NCBI GenBank assembly: GCA_041557595.1
Contig: JBFFGE010000044.1
Coordinates: 1-26,807 of the forward strand
Source: JAOTYV01 sp041557595
GTDB taxonomy: Bacteria > Pseudomonadota > Alphaproteobacteria > UBA8366
Length of the DNA: 26,807 nt
Direction: 5' to 3'
In this document: one piece after another, positions 7,289 through 14,022 of the stretch
Position numbering within the stretch: position 1 is the first letter of the stretch
Layout: each line of letters begins with the position of its first letter
The notes under the pieces: model-generated
What the model was told of the DNA's origin: nothing
What the model saw: only the letters and a program-made list of their open reading frames with translations
Database searches by the model: none
Program-made: the position numbers and the translations under genes

Positions 7289-8434
7289 TTACGGCAATGG
7301 ATGCGAGACGGCGGCATTGCCGAAAACCGTATCCGGTCGCGCGCCGATTTGCTCCGGCACAGTCCTCCCGGCCTTCAAAACTTTCGCGACGAAGGGTGAC
7401 GTCATCGCGCGGACAAATGCGCTGTAGTTTGGCTGGAAATTCACTTCGGCGCCGACTCTCAGGTGACGGTTGCCCGAATCCAAAATGAGGTGGTCGCTGC
7501 TGGCCCCGATGATGTCGATCCCGGGAGGGGGGCAAAGACCATCGGGGTCGATATCCTGGCGGCCGATGGCGACAATCGTGTGCGAGATGTCGCCATGGTC
7601 TTCGGTTGGTGGTTTCTCGCCGAAAGCAGTTTGGGCGATTTCACCCCATGGAAGCGATGGCTTGGTCTTTGATTCTATCACTTCCGCGACAAGCGTGATG
7701 GCATCGGTATGGAGGCCGTCGATTGGCAGGCGATGAAGCGGCTCTAAACCCAACAGGATCGATTCGCCCAGTCGGAGATTGTTTACACGACCGGTATCCG
7801 CGCCGCTAAGCGCCCATGACAAATTGCCGGAATTGCCGCCGGAAACGATTTTGAGGTCGCAATCGAGATTGAAGGTTTCCTCGATCGAAGTGGCCATTGT
7901 CGACAGCTCCGCCATATTATTGCTGTCGGGTGACACGCCGCTGCGGCAAGCGAGGTTTGTGCCGATGCCCATGAGGGCGATATTCGGCCGGCGAAGCGTC
8001 TCCCGTACCGTGCTTTCCAGATTGCGGGGCATTATCCCTTCCCGCAAGTCACCGAGCTCGACCATAAGAATGATTCCGTGGGTCCGCCGCGCCCGCCGTG
8101 CAGCATCGGAGAGTTTGCCGATGACGTCCAACTCGGTATTGAGGCTCAGATAGGCATGGGCCACGATTCGATCAGCCTGACTTATCATGGGTGACCGGAT
8201 CAGTGCCATCGGCGCCGCTATGCCCGCGCGGCGCATTGCTTCTATGTTTTCGATGCGGGAATCGCCCAGTGTCGGCACGCCGGCTTGAAGCAACGCGCCG
8301 GCAATCTGAGGGTTTCCCAAGGTAGCCTTTGTGACGCCCGTTACGGAGATGCCCCGTGCTTTCAGGCGGCTGACCAGAGTGGACGCGTTATGCTGGATCT
8401 TTGCGAGGTCAATCTCCAGTCGCGGAGCGGTCAT
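7289..8434 (-). CDS. PLP-dependent alanine/ornithine-type racemase (fold type III)
   Basis: This 381-residue protein resembles the alanine/ornithine racemase family of PLP enzymes. The N-terminal alpha/beta barrel starts with LEIDLAKIQHNA and carries the predicted PLP lysine K36 in GVTKATLGN. A GGNSGNLSWAL segment and RLGESILLG match the phosphate-binding and conserved regions of ornithine-racemase-like proteins. The C-terminal part with the SSDHLILD segment is also typical. Its ATG overlaps the TGA of the DUF1611 gene (ATGA at 8431-8434), so the two are probably translationally coupled and act in one D-amino-acid pathway. The actual amino acid (ornithine, glutamate, alanine or other) is not identifiable. 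It converges on the methyltransferase gene with two bases between stops. Confidence 0.87.
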   Translation of the reverse strand: MTAPRLEIDLAKIQHNASTLVSRLKARGISVTGVTKATLGNPQIAGALLQAGVPTLGDSRIENIEAMRRAGIAAPMALIRSPMISQADRIVAHAYLSLNTELDVIGKLSDAARRARRTHGIILMVELGDLREGIMPRNLESTVRETLRRPNIALMGIGTNLACRSGVSPDSNNMAELSTMATSIEETFNLDCDLKIVSGGNSGNLSWALSGADTGRVNNLRLGESILLGLEPLHRLPIDGLHTDAITLVAEVIESKTKPSLPWGEIAQTAFGEKPPTEDHGDISHTIVAIGRQDIDPDGLCPPPGIDIIGASSDHLILDSGNRHLRVGAEVNFQPNYSAFVRAMTSPFVAKVLKAGRTVPEQIGARPDTVFGNAAVSHPLP

Positions 8435-9630
8435 CGCGCATTGGCCAACGGTCTCTTCTCAAGTTCCGGAAACGCCGAAAAAACCATCTCGGCCAACCGC
8501 TCGGGCGGCCGGTTCAGCGCGTCCGACACGGGGATGCCGAGCTCTTCCTCGTATTGTGTGATGGCTGTACAGAGGCCGGCGTCGGTCATGTCCTCATGGT
8601 TGATGGTAAGGCCGATGACCTTGGCGTTGGTAAAGGCCTGGATGAGATCGATCTCGGATTTGGGTGTCGGCATTGCCATCTGATCGAAATCGCAACGATG
8701 GGCCCTTTCCGGGGCGTGCTGTAGGATGACGGCGGTGGGAACGCTGCCCCGCAAGATCATGGCTGACGTACAGAAGGCGGGGTGACTGAGTGCCCCTTGC
8801 CCTTCGATGATGATGATATCCGGATGTTCGGCATCCCATGCCTCCAGGATGGCGGCCTCCAATTCGCCACAGCAGAACTGCGACGGGATGGCATCGAGCG
8901 CCACGCCGTAGCGGGCGCCCTGGATTAGCCCGGTCTGACCCGTGCTGATCATGACCGCTTTTATACCTTGGTTGTTGAGCGCGTGGGTCAGGACAGTGGC
9001 GGTGGTCCGCTTGCCAATCGCACAATCAGTGCCAAGGACAGCGATCCGCGGGCAGGTGACCTCATGAATGCGGCCACTGAAAAGTCGGAGCTCTTTCTTG
9101 TCGCGCGGCTTTCTGACGTCGAGGATCTCGACGTTTCCCGCTATGCACGCAGCGGCGAAGGCCGCGTCATCATTCAGGAATTCGTGGAGACCGTTCACGA
9201 TATCCATCCCGAGCCCCATCGCGTCGAGCACTATGTCGCGCTCGATCGGCGATAGCATCCCACTCGCCGGCGCCATGCCAATTATCAAATAGTCGGGAAT
9301 GTCGTCGACCTGCTCCAAAGCGTCGGAGAGGTCGCGACAAATTGGAATCGCATTTGGCATTTCGCCGAGCGCTTCGCCGGAATCAAGACCGGCCTTCATG
9401 CTGTCGATTACAGCGAGGATCTTGTACTTCTCGGAGTGGCGAATGAGCCCGTTGGCGGTTTTGCCGTCGATGGCGCCGAAGTTCGCTTCGCAATAGATGA
9501 TCGCCGTCGCGAGCCGCCCTGGTTCCTCGTGTCGCCGTAATGGTGTGGACATGACAGGGATGATTTTGGCGGCTGAATGCTGGCCGGAATCCAGCGCTTC
9601 CGTCGAACCGGCGAGCGGGATCGTGGTCAT
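8431..9630 (-). CDS. DUF1611 family P-loop protein (DgcN-like, putative N-acyltransferase)
   Basis: This 399-residue protein is a DUF1611 member. It has an N-terminal Rossmann-like domain (about residues 40-190) and a C-terminal P-loop domain whose Walker A-like motif is GTDCAIGKRT at 200-209. The marine protein DgcN of this family is reported to N-acetylate D-glutamate, working with DgcA, which racemises the acetylated product. Here the coupled partner is instead a PLP racemase, so the pathway is probably related but not identical. About 40 N-terminal residues precede the core; the ATG at 9630 is supported by GAGG seven bases upstream, though ATG at residue 27 remains possible. The gene heads a two-gene operon facing away from the AT-rich region. 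Confidence 0.85.
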   Translation of the reverse strand: MTTIPLAGSTEALDSGQHSAAKIIPVMSTPLRRHEEPGRLATAIIYCEANFGAIDGKTANGLIRHSEKYKILAVIDSMKAGLDSGEALGEMPNAIPICRDLSDALEQVDDIPDYLIIGMAPASGMLSPIERDIVLDAMGLGMDIVNGLHEFLNDDAAFAAACIAGNVEILDVRKPRDKKELRLFSGRIHEVTCPRIAVLGTDCAIGKRTTATVLTHALNNQGIKAVMISTGQTGLIQGARYGVALDAIPSQFCCGELEAAILEAWDAEHPDIIIIEGQGALSHPAFCTSAMILRGSVPTAVILQHAPERAHRCDFDQMAMPTPKSEIDLIQAFTNAKVIGLTINHEDMTDAGLCTAITQYEEELGIPVSDALNRPPERLAEMVFSAFPELEKRPLANAR

Positions 9631-9685
9631 TTTGGGTCCTCAATTTTGCGTATGAGCAGCCGACGGGATCGTCCCTGCTGTATCA

Positions 9686-9704
9686 AATGCCGTCGCGCGG
9701 CATT
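9686..9704. promoter_or_regulatory. 19-bp palindrome upstream of the DUF1611-racemase operon
   Basis: AATGCCG (9686-9692) and CGGCATT (9698-9704) are perfect inverted arms around TCGCG. It lies 56-74 bases upstream of the minus-strand DUF1611 start, where an operator would be expected. No regulator gene is adjacent on that side, so the binding protein is unknown. It could also be a transcript hairpin. Confidence 0.4.
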
Positions 9705-10129
9705 GCCTAGTATTCAATTCGGCGGCGCGTGAGCGTAGGAAGGCGATTACGTCGGCTTAAATCGAGAGGGCAGGAGAATATGGAAGAATAATTTTCTATT
9801 TCGCGCGGCCGAGCGCGACAGATTACAGAATACATTAAAGAAAATAACAATATGGGTATTTATGTAATTAATTCAATAAAAATATTAAACAATACAAAAT
9901 AATGAAATAATCACATAATAATAAGGTCCAAAATATTTTTTACTATATATAGATAGTATATGTCTTTGCCAAATGAACAATGACATATCGAAAAATCGGA
10001 TAAATGAAGTATTCATTCTTCTATTGAAATTTGTTGCGGAATTCGAGACGTAATTGGCTGGTTCGGCCGGTTGGAGCGGGTCACGGCGCATAAAGAATGC
10101 TTGGAAAATTTGGTAGCGCCCTTATTTCG

Positions 10130-10145
10130 ATATTCTTAAGAATAT
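10130..10145. promoter_or_regulatory. Perfect 16-bp palindrome, candidate ArsR operator
   Basis: ATATTCTTAAGAATAT is fully palindromic and ends 37 bases before the arsR start. ArsR-family repressors bind AT-rich palindromes of this kind at their own promoters. A possible -35 TTGGTA (10110-10115) and -10 TATTCT (10131-10136), 15 bp apart, would place the palindrome over the -10 region, which fits repression by occlusion. The promoter hexamers are weak; the palindrome itself is certain. Confidence 0.65.
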
Positions 10146-10182
10146 GATTGCATCATAGGTCTCGACCGGATACGGTGTTTGC

Positions 10183-10494
10183 ATGGATGATTTGATGATT
10201 GCAAGACGTCTGGGCGCGCTCGGAAACGAAACGCGGCTGCAAATATACAGGATACTGGTTCGGGCAGGGCGCGACGGTGTCCCCGTTGGCGAGTTGCAGC
10301 GTCGGACCGGGATTGCGATCTCGACGGTTTCGCACCACCTCCACAAGCTCATTACGGTGGGGCTTGCCTATCAGGAGCGGGACGGGACGACGCTTTTCTG
10401 CCACGCCAACTATGGCGCCATGGATGAGACACTCGGATACCTGACTAAAGTGTGCTGCGACGATGCGAAGATGCGCGCGGAAGATGCCGCATAG
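10183..10494 (+). CDS. arsR: ArsR-family metalloid-responsive repressor
   Basis: This 103-residue winged-helix protein has the ArsR N-terminus (ARRLGALGNETRLQIYRIL) and a recognition region GIAISTVSHHLHKL at about 43-56. It lacks the ELCVCDL-type cysteine pair of E. coli ArsR. Instead it has C73, C91 and C92. The 18-residue spacing and adjacent CC match my recollection of Cys83/Cys101/Cys102 in Shewanella SpArsR, a repressor selective for trivalent methylarsenic that controls arsP. It stands 56 bases before a permease of the ArsP family, which supports that reading; inorganic arsenite or antimonite remain alternatives. A perfect palindrome upstream is a likely autoregulatory operator. The ATG at 10183 is the family-like start; ATG at codon 5 is also possible. 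Confidence 0.88.
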   Translation: MDDLMIARRLGALGNETRLQIYRILVRAGRDGVPVGELQRRTGIAISTVSHHLHKLITVGLAYQERDGTTLFCHANYGAMDETLGYLTKVCCDDAKMRAEDAA

Positions 10495-10513
10495 GGGATT
10501 TTTTTTGAATCAG

Positions 10514-10535
10514 TATTCCGACAAAAGTTGGAATA
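10514..10535. promoter_or_regulatory. Imperfect inverted repeat before the permease, possible second ArsR site
   Basis: TATTCCGAC (10514-10522) and GTTGGAATA (10527-10535) form arms around AAAA with one mismatch. The TATTC/GAATA half-sites also occur in the palindrome before arsR, but here they are 12 instead of 4 bases apart. It sits just upstream of the permease ribosome site AGGAG (10537-10541), so it could be an operator or a hairpin affecting translation. Confidence 0.4.
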
Positions 10536-10550
10536 TAGGAGATGCTCACA

Positions 10551-11573
10551 ATGGTTGACGTAACCCTGCCCGGACGCAGCGCGTTGTCGAAGATCGACCC
10601 GGTCGTCGTGATTGCCGGCATCGTCGTTCTCGGCCTCTTTATTCTGGTCCCGTCGCAAGCCGTCGAAAGCGTCGAGTTCACGCTCCGTGCGCTGCTCGGC
10701 GTTGTGCCGTTCCTGGTCGCGTCGATTGCGATTGCCGCCTATGCCAAGGCAAGCGGCGCCGAACGGCTGATCGCGAGCGCTTTTACCGGCAACATCAAGC
10801 GTATGATCGTCTTCGCCGCGCTGATGGGGGCCCTATCGCCCTTTTGTTCCTGCGGCGTCATTCCGCTGATCGCCGCACTGCTTTCCATGGGGGTGCCGCT
10901 GGCGCCGGTCATGGCCTTCTGGCTGGCATCGCCGCTCATGGATCCCTCGATGTTCTTTCTGACGGCTGGTACCCTCGGATTTGAGTTTGCGATCTACAAG
11001 TCGGCAGCCGCCATCGCCGTGGGCCTGTTCGGCGGCTTTGGCACCTATGCGCTAACGCGCGGCGGTTACCTCGCCGATGCGCTGCGCGAAGGGATTGGCG
11101 ACGGCGGCTGCGGCGCCGCCGCGGTCCGTAGCGGCAAGAATGTTGTCTGGGCCTTTTGGAACGAGCCCGACCGGCGCGCGTTGTTTCCAAAGAATGCACT
11201 CAGCAACGGGCTGTTCCTCGGCAAGTGGATGACCATTGCCTTTTTCCTTGAAAGCTTAATGCTGGCTTACATACCCGCCGAGACGGTGAGCAGTTGGATC
11301 GGCGGCGACGGCTGGACAACGATTGCGGGTGCGACCCTGGTCGGCATTCCCGCCTATCTCAACGGCTACGCGGCGCTGCCGCTGGTCTCCGGGCTCATCG
11401 AGCAAGGCATGGCGCCCGGCGCAGGCATGGCTTTCCTGCTGGCCGGCGGCGTCAGCTCGATCCCGGCCGCGATCGCTGTTTGGGCGCTGGCGAAGCCGCC
11501 GGTCTTTGCGGCCTATCTTAGCTTTGCCGTCCTCGGCGCCTTCACGCTTGGCCTGGGCTTCACGCTGGTCTGA
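10551..11573 (+). CDS. ArsP/YraQ-family (DUF318) permease, probable organoarsenical or metal efflux
   Basis: The 340-residue protein is a multi-spanning membrane permease of the DUF318/ArsP_1 family. Its hallmark is SPFCSCGVIPLIAALLSMG at about residues 96-114, followed by WLASPLMDPSMF, with a related repeat LVGIPAYLNGYAALPLVSG in the second half. Campylobacter ArsP of this family exports trivalent methylarsenicals; other members are linked to copper or zinc. The preceding ArsR gene favours arsenic. ATG at 10551 is preferred to ATG at 10542 because AGGAG (10537-10541) is nine bases from the former and abuts the latter. A repeat with TATTC/GAATA arms lies just upstream, so the permease may be repressed separately as well as with arsR. 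Confidence 0.85.
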   Translation: MVDVTLPGRSALSKIDPVVVIAGIVVLGLFILVPSQAVESVEFTLRALLGVVPFLVASIAIAAYAKASGAERLIASAFTGNIKRMIVFAALMGALSPFCSCGVIPLIAALLSMGVPLAPVMAFWLASPLMDPSMFFLTAGTLGFEFAIYKSAAAIAVGLFGGFGTYALTRGGYLADALREGIGDGGCGAAAVRSGKNVVWAFWNEPDRRALFPKNALSNGLFLGKWMTIAFFLESLMLAYIPAETVSSWIGGDGWTTIAGATLVGIPAYLNGYAALPLVSGLIEQGMAPGAGMAFLLAGGVSSIPAAIAVWALAKPPVFAAYLSFAVLGAFTLGLGFTLV

Positions 11574-11751
11574 CCGTCGTCTCGCACACTGCCATGTGGG
11601 GCAGAGATTGGCGCGCGTCGATCGCAGGAATCAGCCGCCCACTGGCATTGTGAAAACTGGCTGTCAGTGGCTTGATGCGACCGTATCTGCCTATACTGGA
11701 GGCAATCCAGGTGCGCCATGCATGAACCTGCAAACAAACCGGAATATCGAA

Positions 11752-12375
11752 ATGGCCCTGAGCGACAAAGACCGAGCCGCCTTTCTCGCGCTACAAAGCG
11801 GACATATCAGCGATGCCATGGAGGGGCTATCCCTGCCGCGCACCGTGCTTCACGGATTCACCTATCTCGGTAAACCCGGCGCAAAAATGGTTGGCACCGC
11901 TTTTACGGTGCGTCAGGCGCCCAAACATGCCACGGCGGCGCGCACGGACGCCCTGGTCAGCCATGCCAAGGTCTCGGGTGAGCTGGCGTCGGCGGGCGAT
12001 ATCGTCGTCATCGATGCGGGCGGTCGGATCGACACGGGCACCTGGGGCGAAAACCATTGCATGCGGGCAGGCGCCCGCGATGTGGCCGGCGCCGTGATCA
12101 ATGGCGCGACACGGGACGCGCACGAAATTCGCGCCCTCGACTTTCCGGTTTTCTGCCAGGGCTTCTCGCCGGTGAAGAGCCTATGGGATCTGGAGACGGT
12201 CGGGCTGAAAGACCCGGTCACCATTTGCAACGTACAAATTCGACAGGGCGACATCGTCTTCGGCGATGAGACCGGCATCATCATCGTACCGCCGGAACAA
12301 AAGGACGTTATCCTCGAGCACGCCAAGCGTATCCATGACCAGGAAGCCGAATACGCGAAACAGTTCGCTTCCTAA
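11752..12375 (+). CDS. RraA-like / HMG-CHA aldolase family protein
   Basis: This protein of about 207 residues belongs to the RraA-like family, which includes RNase E inhibitor RraA and class II 4-hydroxy-4-methyl-2-oxoglutarate / 4-carboxy-4-hydroxy-2-oxoadipate aldolases. It carries the aldolase signature TWGENHCMRA followed by NGATRDAHEI, with R121, D122 and E125 forming the R-D-x2-E metal and substrate site, so it reads as an enzyme rather than a regulator. ATG at 11752 has GGAA seven bases upstream; ATG at 11722 would add ten residues. It is first in a likely operon with a cupin (59-bp gap) and a VOC protein (26-bp gap), which suggests cleavage or decarboxylation of an oxo-acid in a catabolic route. 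Confidence 0.85.
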   Translation: MALSDKDRAAFLALQSGHISDAMEGLSLPRTVLHGFTYLGKPGAKMVGTAFTVRQAPKHATAARTDALVSHAKVSGELASAGDIVVIDAGGRIDTGTWGENHCMRAGARDVAGAVINGATRDAHEIRALDFPVFCQGFSPVKSLWDLETVGLKDPVTICNVQIRQGDIVFGDETGIIIVPPEQKDVILEHAKRIHDQEAEYAKQFAS

Positions 12376-12434
12376 ATCGAGAAAACAAAGCTGTCGATCG
12401 TATCCCGCCTTAACAAAACGGAGGGGGAAGACAA

Positions 12435-12785
12435 ATGAAAATCGTGCGCGCCTATACCGGCGACGACAATGAATCCCACCTGGACATCATGGATCAGGGC
12501 GACCTCGACTATGTCGAGCGCGACGGCACGCGCACGGCAGTCGAAACCGCCACCGGGGCGCAATTCTCGCTGCGCAAGGAAGGCGCGTTCTCGGACTTTC
12601 ACAATGCGCCGCGGCGGCAATATGTCCTCTACCTGACGGCATCGGTCGAATTGGGCCTGGGCGACGGCTCGACCCACGTGATGAAACCGGGCGATGTCTT
12701 GCTGGCGGAAGACACCACGGGGCGCGGTCATACGTCGCGCGTGATCAAGGGCGGAATATCCGTCACCGTTCGTCTCGATCCGTAA
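12435..12785 (+). CDS. Small single-domain cupin
   Basis: The 116-residue protein has a one-domain cupin pattern: RRQYVLYLTASVELGLGDG followed by MKPGDVLLAEDTTGRGH. The classical HxH pair is absent; H56, Q62, E72 and H99 are the visible candidate metal ligands. No specific activity can be named. Small cupins of this type act as isomerases, dioxygenases or sugar-acid enzymes. A strong GGAGGGGG ribosome site precedes the ATG. It lies between the RraA-like aldolase and VOC genes and is likely co-transcribed with them. Confidence 0.85.
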   Translation: MKIVRAYTGDDNESHLDIMDQGDLDYVERDGTRTAVETATGAQFSLRKEGAFSDFHNAPRRQYVLYLTASVELGLGDGSTHVMKPGDVLLAEDTTGRGHTSRVIKGGISVTVRLDP

Positions 12786-12811
12786 ACTCGCACAAAAATG
12801 GGAGGAAAAAG

Positions 12812-13222
12812 ATGAGCATCGAGCTTGGCAAGGACTCTATCGATATCGGCATTGTCGTCCGGGATGGCGACGCGGCGTTGAAGTTTTATCGCGATACGCT
12901 GGGTCTGGAGCACGTCGCGGATACGCCGGCGACCGGTGGTGGCACCATGCATCGCCTCCTCTGCGGCACGACGCTGGTGAAGGTCGTCAAGCACGATAAT
13001 GTACCGGAAAAGGCAGACAGTGGCGGCGGCCCGCGCGGGGCGTCCGGCATCCGGTATTGGACCATCACCGTAAAGGATTTGGATCCGATGACGGAAAAGT
13101 GCAGGGCCGCCGGCTATACGGTCGCGGTCGAGCCGCGCGAGGTTCGCGCCGGCGTTCGAATTTCCATGATCGAGGATCCGGACGGAAACTGGGTCGAATT
13201 GCTGGAAAATAAAGCCGCATAG
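12812..13222 (+). CDS. VOC (glyoxalase/bleomycin-resistance/dioxygenase) family protein
   Basis: This 136-residue protein shows two beta-alpha-beta-beta-beta units. The first begins DIGIVVRDGDAALKFYRDTLGL (segments at about 10-31) and the second IRYWTITVKDLD at about 80-91, ending in the family hallmark EDPDGNWVELLE with E129 as a probable metal ligand. Members act as lyases, epimerases, isomerases or ring-cleaving dioxygenases; the reaction here is not identifiable. GGAGG lies six bases before the ATG. It is the last gene of the aldolase-cupin-VOC run and its stop is seven bases from the stop of the converging second cupin gene. Confidence 0.9.
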   Translation: MSIELGKDSIDIGIVVRDGDAALKFYRDTLGLEHVADTPATGGGTMHRLLCGTTLVKVVKHDNVPEKADSGGGPRGASGIRYWTITVKDLDPMTEKCRAAGYTVAVEPREVRAGVRISMIEDPDGNWVELLENKAA

Positions 13223-13229
13223 ACGGCCG

Positions 13230-13697
13230 TCACCCGGCGCCCGTGAGGCCCTCCGGCAGGGGCGCCGAGATCAGGACGTACGCCATGATGCAGGCCTCGG
13301 TGCCGTTGTTGATCCAGTTGTGGACGGTTCCGCGCTGGACGACCACGTCGCCTGCGGTCAAATGCACGGTTTCGCCATCGTCGAGCTCCATGTCGAGCTC
13401 GCCGGCAAGGACGATTGCGTAGTCGAGGCTTTCGGTGCGGTGCATCCGCGGACCCACGCCGGGCTCCAAACGGGAAATTCGGAATACGCTGCCGCCCGGC
13501 ACCGTCGTTTGATTGACCGTACCGGAAATATCGTTCAACGCGCCCAAATCGGGGGGCATTTTGTCGGTCGCCCATAGGACCGTCGAACTCTGTCCCGGCC
13601 GCCGCGATATGATGTTGTCCGATATCTCGTCGATCAGAACCGTTGCCTTGCCGTTCTCGTCATGGCCGGTGACAACGCGGCGAACCTTGAGTGACAT
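13230..13697 (-). CDS. Cupin domain protein
   Basis: The 155-residue protein has a C-terminal cupin barrel (about 70-145). The pattern RMHRTESLDYAIVLAGE is followed by HLTAGDVVVQRGTVHNW, with H86, E89 and H126 as candidate metal ligands. The first 65 residues form a less conserved N-terminal beta region. This subtype is common in alphaproteobacterial catabolic clusters but no function is established to my knowledge. It diverges from the amidohydrolase gene across a 325-bp region that contains two inverted repeats. A 12-bp palindrome begins eight bases upstream of its start. Its ribosome site is weak. Confidence 0.85.
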   Translation of the reverse strand: MSLKVRRVVTGHDENGKATVLIDEISDNIISRRPGQSSTVLWATDKMPPDLGALNDISGTVNQTTVPGGSVFRISRLEPGVGPRMHRTESLDYAIVLAGELDMELDDGETVHLTAGDVVVQRGTVHNWINNGTEACIMAYVLISAPLPEGLTGAG

Positions 13698-13704
13698 GAA
13701 CCGT

Positions 13705-13716
13705 ACTTTCGAAAGT
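13705..13716. promoter_or_regulatory. 12-bp palindrome at the cupin leader
   Basis: ACTTTCGAAAGT is a perfect palindrome that ends eight bases from the minus-strand cupin start codon. On that strand it is preceded by a run of A residues. Its position would let a bound repressor block transcription or its hairpin affect translation. The regulator is unknown. Confidence 0.4.
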
Positions 13717-13868
13717 TTTTTGTGTGATGTTTCTTTGCAGGTCTTGCAGAAATCATCTCAGGATAGTGAATCGTTTGGCATTTCGACAAATGCAACGGCG
13801 CCGCGACCCGGAATGTTTAGTGCCGTGGCGCGGCTCCGTCGACGCCGCGGCTCTATCTTTATAGAATC

Positions 13869-13917
13869 GATCAACTTTTCTGCCTCCAATTGATTCCAAT
13901 AAAGAGGCAGGTTGATC
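13869..13917. promoter_or_regulatory. Two-part inverted repeat in the divergent intergenic region
   Basis: GATCAAC (13869-13875) pairs with GTTGATC (13911-13917), and CTGCCTC (13880-13886) pairs with GAGGCAG (13904-13910). The arms are 14 paired bases in total, interrupted on one side by TTTT, around a 17-base loop. It is centred about 130 bases before the amidohydrolase start and about 195 bases before the cupin start, so it may be a shared operator. Confidence 0.45.
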
Positions 13918-14022
13918 TAGTGCCGTTGCGACTGGCGGCGGGTGTCGGCGGGCCGGACCTGCGAACGATATAGTCGCGCCAGAGAATTCCGGCGGATTGA
14001 GGCAATCGGGGAGAGAGACGAA

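Larger units (their letters stand above)
9631..10182. other. Long intergenic region with AT-rich core
   Basis: These 552 bases separate the DUF1611 gene from arsR, which diverge. No convincing gene is seen. The first 150 bases have normal composition and contain a 19-bp palindrome. From roughly 9780 to 10030 the sequence is very AT-rich: by hand count 18 of 120 bases at 9841-9960 are G or C. It contains short inverted repeats, including ATATGTC (9958-9964) with GACATAT (9982-9988) and AATGAA-GTA-TTCATT (10003-10017). A short minus-strand open frame (9885-10091) has a low-complexity composition and is not called. Confidence 0.8.
13698..14022. other. Intergenic region between divergent cupin and amidohydrolase genes
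   Basis: No gene is seen in these 325 bases. The region holds a 12-bp palindrome close to the cupin start and a long interrupted inverted repeat in the middle, both annotated separately. GAGAGAG at 14011-14017 serves as ribosome site for the amidohydrolase. Promoters for both genes are expected here but no convincing hexamer pair was found. Confidence 0.7.

Noticed and set aside
9885..10091. A 68-codon minus-strand open frame in the AT-rich gap
   Set aside because: It has no ribosome site I could see, its composition follows the AT-richness, and its N-terminal part lies in differently composed DNA.
10477..10506. GCGG/CCGC stem followed by eight T residues at the end of arsR
   Set aside because: The stem is only four base pairs and is eight bases from the T-run, too weak for an intrinsic terminator; read-through into the permease is expected.
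11672..11697. TTGATG and TATACT as a promoter before the RraA-like gene
   Set aside because: The spacer is 14 bp, too short for a normal sigma70 promoter, so it was not listed as a feature.
11323..11751. Extension of the RraA-like gene upstream into the permease gene
   Set aside because: The frame is open but overlaps the certain permease gene, and the extra residues are Arg/Ser-rich with no family likeness.
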